From: Brachionus koreanus
Taxonomy: Eukaryota > Rotifera > Eurotatoria > Ploima > Brachionidae
NCBI GenBank assembly: GCA_016987375.1
Contig: PJRA01000519.1
Coordinates: 1,449,741 to 1,489,217, forward strand
Length of the DNA: 39,477 nt
Reading direction: 5' to 3'
Both the position numbers and the translations under genes were made by a program. The notes beneath the pieces are model-generated. The model was not told the origin of the DNA. It saw only the letters and a program-made list of their open reading frames with translations, and did no database searches. Of the stretch, positions 10,482 to 20,522 are shown piece after piece (within the stretch, counting starts at the first letter, position 1; each line of letters starts with the position of its first letter).

Positions 10482-11009
10482 TAAATAGACTAGTTGATAG
10501 AGAATTTAAAAAAATGACATTTGCTTAAAAAAAATTCATGATCCGATTTAGTAAGGCTAAATAATTTTGTACCATTAATAATTTTAAACCTTATAGTATT
10601 GTTGAAACATGAAAAGATTAAAAATTAAATGAAGAACATCATAATAACTGACAAAAAGGCTAAATTACTTTTTTATATATATTTTCTTTGACGAAGAAAA
10701 TAATTAAGTCTAATAAATTATAAAAATCAAAAATTAATTTTAATAAATTACAATCATTTGTATAATATACACATTTTTACTACAATAAAATTTTTTACAC
10801 TAAAATAAATCACTTTGAACTAATATTTAATGATAAATACTTAGAAAACTAGGCCACGCTTATGTGATTATTTTGTGTCAAAAATAAAATATTAAAAATA
10901 ACAATTTTACAAAAATAGCTATGTTTACGATTGTACAAGACGAATATTGTCTGTGCAAATAATGCATGTATTAGAAAATCATTGGAACTGTGTTGCAAAA
11001 TTTTTGAAG

Positions 11010-11085
11010 AGACAAATTAGGGTGACAATACAATATCTCTGTGTAAACTGATACATTTTGCAGAACCCAACTATAACTACCAAGA
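11010..11085 (+). repeat. Remnant of the foldback family at 9329-9664
   Basis: CTGTGTAAACTGATACATTT then TGCAGAAC parallels TTGTGTCAGTTGATACACTT then TGCAGAAC in the right arm of the 336-bp element, with a diverged GGGTGACAATACAA before it. Only about half an arm is recognisable. Confidence 0.55.
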
Positions 11086-11974
11086 AAATTGATGAGAATT
11101 TTTTTTTTATTTCTTAAAAAACTCTTTGTAAGAATAAAAAAAATTTTTTTTCTAATAAAAAAAAATTTAAATTTTGTTTGAAATTTTTTATTTTTCTACT
11201 TAATTCAAAATAAAAATTATAGCTAATTAAACTAAATCCTTAAAAAAAATCAAATTTTTTTTTTATTTATGTATTAAAATATTTTTCATACTAAGTTTGT
11301 TTAAACTTAAATTTAAAAAAGCACCACGATGAGAATAGAAGGCCGCCAATCGACCGAATGAGAGTTTATTTCAAACACTTGAAAAACCATACCGCCTAAT
11401 TTATTTAGAAATATATTAAAGGAAGACTAAAATTCTTTGGCTTCGTCGTTTTTTTATTTTAATTAATCCCCTTAAAATCTTGTTTAAATTAAAACAAAAT
11501 ATACTTGAAAATAAAACAAAGCCACAAAATCAAATTTAAAATTTCTTACAAAATGAGTGCTTGATTGCTCTATAAACTTATGGGTTTCCTTTGCACAATT
11601 TTCTATATTTTAAACAACTTTGTTTACCTTACTACCTTAATTTTAAGCTTTTTTAGACTAGTTTAAAATAAAATCTCAGAAATATCAAAAACCAAAGGAA
11701 GTTTATTTGTTGGTCTAATTTAAAAAATTACTTATATCATTTAACCCATATTTTATAAATTTTGACCTATGAGGTCTATACAAGTTTTTTTGTCAATAAA
11801 TAATAATAATTTAACCCATAAAAACTATTTCCCTTTTTTTTTAAACAATTTTTGTACAATTATATTTATTTCTCAAATCAATAATTTTCCTTTTTTAATA
11901 AAAACGTTTAAAACTCATATATTTTAATATTTAAGTATTTAAATCAAAAGAATGTCATTTTTAGAATATATTTT

Positions 11975-11990
11975 AGATAGATAGATAGAT
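11975..11990. repeat. (GATA)n microsatellite
   Basis: Four AGAT units in tandem. Confidence 0.9.
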
Positions 11991-12180
11991 GGACTGCAGT
12001 ATTAATGAAAACACGTTGTTAATTAACAAGGCGGTTAAAACAATATTTTTATCAATAGCTTATTTTATCATAGAAAAAAACTATAGAAACTCTTTTTTTT
12101 ATTTTTTATTAGCATCTTTTTTTTAATGACTATTTTACAACTTTAAAATTTATTATAATTTTTTTATGAACTTTTTACAG

Positions 12181-12250
12181 TTGGCTTTAAGGAAGGACTA
12201 AGTTCCATTCCAAACTGCCAGGATTTATAACCCAAACTATATTTTTAATT
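12181..12250 (+). mobile_element. LINE family A 3' UTR tail
   Basis: AAGGACTAAGTTCCATTC, then AACTGCCAGG and CCCAAACTATAT align with the LINE tail at 615-675 (AGGACTATGTACCATTC, CTGCATGGGG, AAAACTATTT) in the same orientation, and with 26042-26100 reversed. It abuts, tail to tail, the minus-strand LINE beginning at 12245. Confidence 0.65.
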
Positions 12251-12906
12251 ATAAATAATAATAATATTATCAATAGCGTTTTTGAATGAATTAAGTGCTT
12301 TTACGTGTTTTAATTCACATGGTAATTTGTTCCAGACATTGACTATTCTTTTATTGAATACGTTTGATCGTTGTTGATTTGATCTTACTAATTCTTTAAT
12401 ATAAATATCTTGTTTTTCATCTCTATTGGATGCAATAGGCTTCCTAAACCAGTTTATACTATACATTTTATGCAGTTCTTTATATTTCTGAATTAAGTCA
12501 TCTCTAATGCGTCTCAATTCTAAGCTTATTAAACCCATATTCATACACCTTTCTTCATAGTTCAAATATCTAGTCTAGTTAATTAAAGTATTCTAGTTGA
12601 CCTATGTTGAATATCTTCTAATATTTTTATATCTTTTATGGCGACCATACAGGTAAAGCAATAGCAATTCAATATAGCAATTCAAGGTTTGGTCTAATAT
12701 AACAAGTATTTAGTCTTTTCCATATATCAGTTTCACGTGTTATAAAAATTTTCATCAATATACCAAATATTCTGTTACTCTTATTAGCAGCTGCTATACA
12801 TTGGTCTTCAAATTTTAGGTTGTTTCTAATAAGGATTCCTAAATCTTTTTCATGGTTTGTTTTAGTCAGTTCAATTTGTTTGTCACCATCATTTAAATAA
12901 TATTTG
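12245..12906 (-). mobile_element. LINE reverse-transcriptase C-terminal half (CR1/L2-like, decayed)
   Basis: Minus-strand reading from 12906 gives KTNHEKDLGILIRNNLKFED, QCIAAANKSNRIFGILMK and CYIRPNLELLY, then a stop at 12669-12671. A degenerate stretch follows. From 12565 a 106-codon open frame gives YEERCMNMGLISLELRRIRD, DLIQKYKELHKMY, FNKRIVNVWNKLPCELKHV and LNSFKNAIDN, ending at 12245. These are the successive thumb and tail blocks of a CR1/L2-type non-LTR reverse transcriptase (EKDLG...; NRxxG; RPxLEY; RRIRxDLI; NVWNxLP). Catalytic motifs are absent because the copy is 5'-truncated, and stops show it is inactive. Confidence 0.85.
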
Positions 12907-12909
12907 TAA

Positions 12910-13845
12910 ATAATGCAAACTTATTTGCAATTATAGATCTTTAATTACATTAAGCTTCTCTAGAGTCTAATGTTTCATGAAATTTAAAAAAAAAGAAGAA
13001 AGATAAAAAACAAAAATAGATAAAAATAAGCTAAATTAGACGAAAATAAAAATTAGATATAATGAAACACTTTTCAGAGCAATATTAACGGTTATTTTAA
13101 TTGGTAACCATGCATCAAAATTAGTTACTCAGACTGAAATAACTTAGAAATAGGGTTCATTTGAATTTTGAAAATGTTGTATTTTTTATTTTAATTTCTT
13201 TTTTTACAAAATACTAGAAAAATTATGTAACATAGTACAACTTAAATCTTTTGATTTTGTGTTTCTTATTTTTATTTGAAAGTTAATAATTTTTGTATAA
13301 TTTAAACTAACTTTTTTGAACTTTCTTGAATTTTTTAATTAAAAATATTAAATACAGTGACCCTTATTTGACGGGTCACTTTTATACAAATACTTTGAAA
13401 CTAAATTCAATTGAGAAGAGATCTAATAGTTTATTCACAATATTTTTAACAATCAAGGCAAAACATTAATTTTAGATTAAATAATGTAGTTTAAAATACA
13501 ACTCGACCATTACCATGATAGATTGGAAATTAACTTAACTTAATTAATAACACTAACAACATTTAGTCCAAGAGTGATTTTTTTCTGAATGAACTTATGT
13601 TCAGTGGTGTATTCAGGCTTTTTCAGATGGGGCAGCTCACCAACTAAATTTATTTAAATTTTTTAGATTAATACTTTTTTGAAAAATAACTGCAAATTTA
13701 ATAAAAAAAAAAGATCACCTCAATTTTTTAAATGGAGGAACTAACCCATATAGTCATGACGAATTTACACACTTTTTACAATTCAGACAAAAATAATAAC
13801 ACTAAATAGAACCTGAAAAATACAAGAGTATATTTTAAAGAAATA
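12910..13845. other. AT-rich DNA, no gene seen
   Basis: No coding structure recognised. It contains a GC-rich hairpin at 13356-13380. A GC-raised phrase near 13602-13640 (CAGTGGTGTATTCAGGC, TCAGATGGGGCAGC) could be one end of a transposon, but no partner end was found. Confidence 0.45.
13356..13380. repeat. 8-bp-arm hairpin
   Basis: AGTGACCC and GGGTCACT are separated by nine bases and preceded by TAC, which would suit a Tc1-like terminal sequence (TACAGTGACCC). No second terminus was found, so its nature is open. Confidence 0.5.
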
Positions 13846-13849
13846 TTAA

Positions 13850-13995
13850 TGGCATTGTGAATTTTTGAACAAAAAATTTAAAATTAAAAAAAACTTTTTT
13901 TCTCTAAGATCAAAAAATACTAATATGTCTAAAAATCTAGCTGCAAATTTTAGACAGTGCAAAAACTCAAAAATTTTTGAAATATTTTTGTACAC
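13850..13995 (+). repeat. Single-arm remnant of the foldback family at 9329-9664
   Basis: GGCATTGTGAATTTTTGAAC, an A-rich stretch, AAAAAAACTTTTTTTCTCTA and CTGCAAATTTTAGACAG follow the left arm of the 336-bp element in order and orientation. The opposite arm is not recognisable. Confidence 0.55.
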
Positions 13996-13999
13996 TTAT

Positions 14000-16114
14000 A
14001 AACATATTTTTACTTGAAACTTTTAATAATATAATTAAAAAAATCAATTTCCTAGATCTATTTTAATTTTAAAATTTAAAAAAAAATAATAAAGCCTTTA
14101 AAAAACGGTTTTTTTATTAATTCTAATTTTTATCTTGACTTTGAAATAAAAAAAATTTTGTTGAGTAATGAAATCACACAATGGAAACTAAGTGTTTGAT
14201 AATTCAAATGAATATAAAGCCTGATCATCGAAAGATTAGAAATAAAGTTTGATAAATTTGGCTATTTAAAAGCAAACAACGTTTTGAAAAATTCTATTAA
14301 TAAAAAATTACATAGCCCAGTTAAATATTTAATTAATCTAATTTTAAGATAAAATAAAATTGAAATAACATATCAGTTGGTTCGATGCTCTCAAAGTCTT
14401 TAGCTGAATATTGGTCAAGTACTATTTAGAGTAAACTGACCCTGTTTTTTTTCGCTAAATTTCAACAGTCTCTTTAGAACCAATTAAATAGATATTTTTC
14501 AAGCTAGTCTTAACAAAAAAAAACAACAACAATGCTTTCCAGCAATAAGAAAAATAGCTCTACAAAGACAATTATGCAAATAGAAAGTTACTTTGAGCTT
14601 TTAGGCTCTTTAAGAAACTGTGCTTGTGATGACTGACTGATAGCTTTTATGAAATATGTTAAAATTTAACTATACTCAAAAGTCTTTTATCAAATAGCTT
14701 AAAAAAAGGCTTCTTTATTAAGACTTTGTCATTCATGTCTTTGGGAAAGAGTCCATAAAATTCTAGAATTTCTAAAAAAATTGTCAATTTAGCTGGGAAA
14801 AAAATTTTAATAATTGAAAAGCAGCATTTTTTGGCACAATAATTATTTTTAAATTGAATAGATTTTTTGTTAATAAAAATTTAAATATGTTGGTCCCAAA
14901 TTTTGATAATTTCTTGATGTCCATTTTTCCATTTTTTTTTAATTTAAATTTTTTAATAATTTTTAAAACTTGATCTTTCACTAACTTCCCTTATTATTGT
15001 AGAGAATTTAAAAAGCTCTCAACAAAATGTGTTAAATTCTTTACAGTAAATTTAGTTTTTTGGATATTTCAAAAATTTAAAACGAAAATGATCTTCAATG
15101 ATGTTTGCAATTGATTCAAAAAAAAAACAAAGAATTAACAAATATATTTGTTTTTTCGAGTTTTATTCAAATTATATTTTGACATATATCAGTTTGTTTT
15201 TTGAGTTGCTTTAAAATCTATTTTTTAAAATTAATTTTAATTGAAATATTTTATATTTTTTTAATATTAATTTATAAAATAAACAGAGGCTATCCCTAAA
15301 ATATGAAACTGACATTTTTCTGTAAAGATTAAAAACTTGATGATCACTGGTGCTAAAAATTTCTAATTTCTTAATTTTTATAAATATCTCAAAAACTAAA
15401 TTTATAGTACAGTAACTAAACAAATTTTTTGAAAGCTCATTAAATTCTTCTTTAACAAGAATGATTAGGGTTAGTGTAACCCTAAAAAATAATATAAAAT
15501 TCTCATTTATTTGAGAGTGTTAATTTTTCTAAAAATACTAAAAAACATGTCTTAATCTGATTTATAAATTAATAGCATGAATCTCATGTATTTTTTATTT
15601 CTAATCAGCCAAAAGTAAAATTTAATTATTTAAAAAAAATTTAGTAACATTAATTGAAATTAATTGAAGAGTTAAAAAAAATTTATTTCTTAAAATTTAT
15701 GTGACTTTGAAATACATTTTGTTTTTGGGCAAAAAAAATCTTGTTGAAGCTTTAATTAATATCGAAAAACAACTAAAAACAAACAAAATTACTCAGAATT
15801 TGAATTGAATCTATTAGGCTAATTGAGTTATGTGTTGTATACAAACCCCTTGTCGAGTTTGTGTACACCTTTAGAGTAAAATGGTGTAGAAAAATTAGCT
15901 CTGAATTATTATACCACTGAGTTTTTTATTTTCTGAAATATATGCTATGAAATAAAGCTTGAGTTTGTTTGTTTTTTTGAATTAGCCGCTAGTAGCCTTT
16001 CATATACCTTAAGCGAAAACAGATAGGTCATGTTAGTTAAATTAGAAAATTCGATCTAGCTCAGACACATGCTAATTTCTATATGTATACTAAAAGTTAA
16101 ATTCAAGACTTATT
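14000..16114. other. AT-rich DNA without recognised genes
   Basis: Only low-complexity open frames (for example 14784-14981 and 15211-15423, both minus and Lys/Phe/Ile-rich), which I consider non-coding. A small palindrome of telomere-like repeats lies at 15465-15485. Confidence 0.5.
15465..15485. repeat. Inverted TTAGGG-like repeat
   Basis: TTAGGGTTA and TAACCCTAA are separated by three bases, head to head. One and a half telomere-type units on each side is too short to claim a telomeric origin. Confidence 0.6.
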
Positions 16115-16126
16115 AGTAGATAAATT
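16115..16126. repeat. Target-site duplication, left copy of SINE 2
   Basis: AGTAGATAAATT, identical to 16368-16379; the last T's merge with the SINE's A-tail complement. Confidence 0.85.
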
Positions 16127-16367
16127 TTTTTTTTTTTTTTTTCCTTATTCACTCCTTGTGGAGCATAGGGTCATTACTTTTGATTTCCACTCAAGTCGAT
16201 TTTTCTCTTGAGTTTCTTTCGTTTTTCTTGATTTCTTTGTAACTTGAAATGTCTTGGACGGTCGGGTAGTTAACCCAACGCGTTTGCAGCCGGACTGGAT
16301 GAGGATTCGAACCCACGACCTCCTGATTGGATGTCGGGTGTTCTAACCACTACACCACAGGACCGAC
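16127..16367 (-). mobile_element. tRNA-derived SINE (family 2) with LINE-derived tail
   Basis: On the minus strand the element starts GTCGGTCCTG, then has a polymerase III box A (TGGTGTAGTGG) and a consensus box B (GGTTCGAATCC) in a tRNA-like head (~16300-16367). The anticodon-stem region (CCCGA...TCAGG) is imperfect, so it is no longer a functional tRNA. A ~100-base body leads to a tail (16141-~16198 on this strand) matching bases ~36046-36106 of the LINE at 35473-36108 with only about two differences. A poly(A) run ends the element (the T run at 16127-16142). A perfect 12-bp duplication, AGTAGATAAATT, flanks it. Box spacing, LINE-shared tail, A run and duplication together define a SINE mobilised by that LINE family. 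Confidence 0.92.
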
Positions 16368-16379
16368 AGTAGATAAATT
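16368..16379. repeat. Target-site duplication, right copy of SINE 2
   Basis: AGTAGATAAATT, identical to 16115-16126. Confidence 0.88.
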
Positions 16380-17905
16380 AGCCAATTGAAAATATTCATC
16401 TTTTTTGAATTTTTTATTTTTATTTTAAACAAGAGTATAACATGGGCTAATATAATGGCTAAGACAGAGGTTTAGCTTTATTAAATTTGATGCTCCAACA
16501 GACTTTTCTTCTCACTATTACCAAGGCTTATCTGTCAACGTGTGCTTTTAAACTATTTATTGCTTTTTAACAGAGCCTCTGCTATGTATTTCTCGGACCA
16601 ACACACAAGCAAATAAACCACGGTCATTTCATATGATTTAATATGACAAACTTCATATTGATTTTTTAGAAATATCTTTTTTTAATTTCTATTTATTTTT
16701 AAATTGTATTCATTTTATTCTTAGTTTTCATACTCTGAATAAATTTTATTCTATTTATATTAGTCAAACATTTATATTATATCAAACATTTAATTCACTT
16801 CTAAACTTTTTTGGAACTTTAATTTCAACAGAAAAAGTCTTAGTTAGTATCTAAAAAAAACTATGAATGAATAAGTTTTCTATTTAAATTAAAACTGTCT
16901 TTTTTAAGAAACTTAGTTATAATTTGAATATTCTTTGAACCGATTATTCAGTTGAAAAAACTGTAAAGTTTTGAACTATACAACAAAAAAATATGACAGA
17001 AATTAGACAAGTAAAGACAAAATTTTATTAAAATACATTTATTTTCAAGTTAGTTTACAAAGAGCTAGTTTAAAAAAAAAAATTATTTCATAGTTTTGTT
17101 TAATTTCTCGAAATAAAAATAATTGTATAATTGAATAATTATTTTGAATCCCCAAAAATAAAATTAAATATGCTTGGAACCAAATTCCAAAAATTATAGA
17201 CTATGAAAATACTAAAAAACTTTTGAAATCCGATTATGAAAAATTTATTTACAAGACTTTTCAAGAGAGATTTGTTTTGTGCACCTTTAAAACACTAGAA
17301 AGCCCGGCTGATTTCTCATAAAAATTTCAAAAAAAGTTATTAAGATTAATTTAATATTTTCATTGAGAATTTATTCACTTTATAAAAAATTACAATCAAT
17401 ATTTTTAGCTAATAAAAGCCATTTTTAAAAATTTTACTTATATGTGATAAAATTCAAATTTGAATTTTTCAAAAATGGGTCTAAAAAACCCCTCGGGCGT
17501 TCCAGTGATAACCATAAAACTCAAAAGATTTTTTAATTAATAACTTTGCCTTATTCTATTTCAGGAAGAGTCATTTTTTACCATTTTATACTTTTATAAT
17601 ATCTACAGATTTTTTAGCAGATAGATTTACCTTTTTGTAAATATTTATGTCGCCTAATCAAAAATTTTTTTTTTTAGTTCAAAAAAATTTTTTTATGAAT
17701 CATTTTCTATTTAAATTAATTTTGTTAATTGATGGTGCTATTAAATTTAACTGTCTATAAAAAATTTTGTTTTTAAATAATAAAAATTCAAAATAATCGA
17801 TTGTTGACAACTAATTATATAGTTCTTTATTTCTAGAACTTAATTATTTTACAAAGCAAGACAATAAAAATACTCATCATCTTGTAAAATTATTCGTATT
17901 ATATA
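16380..17905. other. AT-rich DNA, nothing recognised
   Basis: No gene, domain-like frame or structured repeat found on either strand. Confidence 0.5.
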
Positions 17906-17909
17906 AATA

Positions 17910-18040
17910 ACGTAATTCTCCGAATTTAATGACATGCTTTGTAATGACACTCTGTTATAGCATGTAATAGATTATTTTGTCTCTGTTATAACATGTAATA
18001 GGTTCTTTTGTGACATGTCATTAAATTTGGATGGTTACGT
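17910..18040. mobile_element. 131-bp TIR element (MITE) with an internal tandem duplication
   Basis: The terminal inverted repeats are 27 bp with four mismatches: ACGTAA, then TCC and the shared AATTTAATGACATG at 17910-17936, reverse-complementary to 18014-18040. TA lies directly outside both ends (17908-17909, 18041-18042), consistent with a TA target duplication as in Tc1/mariner-type elements. The centre is a 31-bp tandem pair (17950-17980 and 17981-18011), each starting CTCTGTTATA and containing CATGTAATAG. No coding capacity. Confidence 0.85.
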
Positions 18041-18044
18041 TATA

Positions 18045-18530
18045 TCTAAATATATAAATAATCAAATCTTTGTTTTTTTAGTTGTAATAGACTTTTCTTT
18101 ACTCAATAAGAGTATATTACTTTTACTTTTATAACATTTTTCGGGAGTTAAATTTTCCGCTATTTAACTAATTTTTTAAATTAAAAGTCCTATAATTTGC
18201 ATTTTTTTATCAATTATATATACAATCAATTAATTTTTTTAAAATGATATCTAATGACTTGGCGCCTATTTTGAATAAATTTGAAAACTTTTAATCAAAA
18301 TAGACTGTTGCTATGTTTATTTAATTAACAGAAAAAACTAACTCCTTCTTACCTCATATACAAATCTTTAAACATGGCGAAGATTTTTTCTCCAGTACAA
18401 CCATTGTAAAAAAAAAGTATTTTATAAATATAGTTATGAATAATATTAGTAAAAAAATATTTCAAATTTTCAATTAATTAATCTAACTCTAAAATTTGGG
18501 GTCCTGGTTATTAATGTTGTAATGTTTACA
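18045..18530. other. AT-rich DNA, nothing recognised
   Basis: No feature seen. Confidence 0.4.
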
Positions 18531-18680
18531 TTAGTATCCTCGGGCCCTGTCTATCCAACCTCCTCGTTAGACGTTTAGGAGCAGCTATTTATGCTCCATT
18601 CTAGTGTTATGTGGCGGCCAAGCCTGGCCGGTCTGAACGCGACCAATTGGGCGGTCAAGCAACATACAAGCTGTCAATTT
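18531..18680. other. GC-elevated island of unknown origin
   Basis: About 150 bases with much higher GC than the surroundings, including CCTCGGGCCCTGTC, GTGGCGGCCAAGCCTGGCC and CCAATTGGGCGGTCAAGC. The minus strand is open for short stretches (LTAQLVAFRPARLGRHITLE) but nothing is recognisable. It could be a piece of a retroelement or a foreign insertion. Confidence 0.4.
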
Positions 18681-18834
18681 ATAATAATATCAATTTGATC
18701 TTTATTGACTTTGTAAAAAAATTTAAAAAATTTGATATGAATTTATCAATGTTTTTTTGTTTTCAAAATAACAGATAATTTTATTTTTATAAAAATCATA
18801 ATTGTTAATTATTTAAAAAAATTTTATTAAATTA

Positions 18835-18898
18835 AATAAATGAAGTGTTAATCAGTCGATTACGATAAGAGCACTAGCCTGTTGATTAACCTTGAAAA
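18835..18898 (+). repeat. Short hairpin repeat, copy 1 of 3
   Basis: Starts AAATAAATGAAGTGTTAATC and ends GCACTAGCCTGTTGATTAAC followed by CTTGAA. The ends AGTGTTAATCAG and CTGTTGATTAACCTT are largely complementary, so it can fold into a stem. Copies lie at 19717-19843 and 33569-33632 in the same orientation. Confidence 0.8.
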
Positions 18899-18966
18899 TT
18901 GAAAAACATTTTTGCAATGCTCGATTTTTTATTTATCATATTTTTGTATTTGAGAAAATTTTCAAA

Positions 18967-19050
18967 ATTTATTTTTGTGCACGGCTGTCAAAAACGGCCG
19001 ACGCCAAGTTTTGGCGGTTCAAGTGGCTGTCACTGACGGCACTCAACATT
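18967..19050 (-). mobile_element. Half copy of the 37116-37257 TIR family
   Basis: Read on the minus strand it gives GTTGAGTGCCGTCAGTGACA, then CCGCCAAAACTTGGCGTCGG and CCGTTTTTGACAGCCGTGCA. This follows the first half of the 142-bp element (GTTGACTATCGTCAAGTGAC, CCGCCAAAACTTGGTGTTGG, CCGTTTTATCGCCGTATA). The opposite terminus is not found. Confidence 0.75.
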
Positions 19051-19777
19051 CTCTAGTTTACATTATTTCTTTTTTAATTTAAAATATGTATGCAAGCTTT
19101 TTAGAGAAAATAAAATAAACTTTATCTACTTTTTTAAATTTTTAACTGTTTAGTAAAATATTTAAATTAAAATAGATTACAGACAGCTTATAACTTGACA
19201 TGCATTTCATTATTTCCAAAAGTTTTAGAATTTCATTCAACTTATATGAATCATAAGCTTATTGAAAAACTCCTACAGTTGTACAAGGAAATATAGAAAG
19301 ATTCGACTAATATCGGCAAGTTTGTCTTTTAAAAATTATTTAAAAAGCAGAAGAATAGAACAATTTAAGTAAATTTTGAGAGAATTTTCCTCACAAAAAT
19401 TTAAAAAATTTTTTTATACAATTATGCAATTGTGTTAAATTAAATAAAAGAAAAAAAAAACATGTGCTTGTCCTATTTGGCAGACAATTTTCAAAGACAG
19501 ACAGATTTTTTAAGTTTATTATCTAATTTTTTTTATTAATTTTTTGAAGAAATTAGTCCAAAAAATGCATATTTTCTATTTACAATGACATAATTTTTTT
19601 TATAGATTTTGTTTTAAAAATTTAAAAGAATGATTTAAATTTTTCAATGTTTAATTTTACTAATTAGTCAAAATTTTTTTTCATTTTTTAAAAAAAATAA
19701 TTTTTTTATACAATCTAAATAAATGAAGTGTTAATCGGTCTATTAGACAAGGGCTTAGAAATCTATCTGCTAAAAAA

Positions 19778-19810
19778 TCTCGAGATATTATAACTTATAA
19801 TATCTCGAGA
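19778..19810. repeat. Perfect palindrome, 16-bp arms
   Basis: TCTCGAGATATTATAA, a single C, then its exact reverse complement. Confidence 0.97.
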
Positions 19811-19839
19811 ATTTCAAGGCTGATGATCAGCCTTGAAAT
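19811..19839. repeat. Perfect palindrome, 14-bp arms
   Basis: ATTTCAAGGCTGAT, a single G, then its exact reverse complement; directly abuts the previous palindrome. Confidence 0.97.
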
Positions 19840-19917
19840 TAAAATTGAAATTTGCTTCAATAAGAAAATCAAAAATTAAAATCAAACATAATCTACTATT
19901 ATTTTTTTAGAATAATT

Positions 19918-20470
19918 TCATTTATTACACAATCCTCTCTTGTCATTCTCAACAGCTTTTAGCTTTGAATTAAATGAGTTAATTGCTTTTTTATCTTACA
20001 TCCATTTGAATTAGTTATAAACTATTTTTTGTTGCTTCAGTTTTTTTTTTGCACTAATTTAGATGTCAACTCTTTTTGCATGTTTGTTTTTTGTGTGTTC
20101 AAATATTGCTGTGATTCCTTGATTCCATTTGATGAATTTGATGAAATGAAATTTTTATTTAGTACCAAATTTCGTTCTTCAAAGTCTATCAGTTAATTCA
20201 CAGGTTATATAATATAAATCTTGTCTGTTCAAAAATTGCGTATTTTATTTAAAAAATGTTAGAATAGAATCCAAAAGGGTTTTGTACTCTTGGTTTTTCC
20301 TGTTGGAGCTCTGAAGCAGAAAGTTCTAGATCGCTCATGCTATTAATTCATGTTTTTTTGGTGGTGATAAATTTTGAAAAAATGTCGGTAGATCTGTCTT
20401 CAATCTTATCAATTCTTAACTCTTTTTGGATAGCTTTGATATTTGTCTTTAGTGGAAAATATCTGATGAA
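19918..20470 (-). pseudogene. Degenerate coding sequence of unknown family
   Basis: On the minus strand a single frame from 20470 reads FPLKTNIKAIQKELRIDKIE, then DRSTDIFSKFITTKKT, a stop, INSMSDLELSASELQQEKPR, VQNPFGFYSNIF, a stop and FEQTRFILYNL. After a frameshift near 20200 it continues LIDFEERNLVLNKNFISSNS, QQYLNTQKTNMQKELTSKLV and, past further breaks, KAINSFNSKLKAVENDKRGL, ending at 19918. The sparse stops inside balanced, charged, Leu/Lys/Glu-containing sequence look like a decayed protein rather than noise; coiled-coil-like stretches are possible. Partial copies at 21066-21180 and 22765-22883 show it is repeated. I do not recognise the family. A retroelement ORF1/gag-like protein, a host gene pseudogene or exons of a living gene are all possible. 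Confidence 0.45.
20118..20240. repeat. Direct repeat, copy 1 (pairs with 22765-22883)
   Basis: About 120 bases sharing ACCAAATTTCGTTCTTCAAA, GTC, ATCAGTTA, CACAGG and AAATCTTGTCTGTTCAAAAA with 22765-22883 in the same orientation. It covers the LIDFEERNLVLNKNF segment of the minus-strand pseudogene. Confidence 0.85.
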
Positions 20471-20522
20471 TTATAAAGCTTAATTTTACTCATTTTTTTT
20501 ATTGCATTGCAATTAGCAACTA

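Larger units (their letters stand above)
10485..12170. other. AT-rich DNA with scattered repeat debris
   Basis: No gene recognised. It contains a remnant of the 336-bp foldback family (11010-11085) and a (GATA)n run (11975-11990). The remainder is A/T-rich single-copy-looking sequence. Confidence 0.5.
19717..19843 (+). repeat. Short hairpin repeat, copy 2, carrying two palindromes
   Basis: Begins with the same AAATAAATGAAGTGTTAATC as copies 1 and 3 and ends in a diverged GATGATCAGCCTTGAAA. The middle is expanded by two adjacent perfect palindromes (19778-19810 and 19811-19839). Confidence 0.7.

Noticed and set aside
15465..15485. Interstitial telomere repeat
   Set aside because: Only 1.5 units per side in inverted orientation; too short to distinguish from chance.
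16300..16367. Functional tRNA gene
   Set aside because: Boxes A and B are present but the anticodon stem has a mismatch, no proper acceptor pairing is seen, and the sequence continues into a LINE-derived tail with flanking duplications; it is a SINE head.
19815..19845. Hammerhead-ribozyme-like words (CTGATGA followed by GAAA)
   Set aside because: The words fall inside a perfect palindrome and the intervening bases do not form a proper stem II; the required stems I and III are absent.
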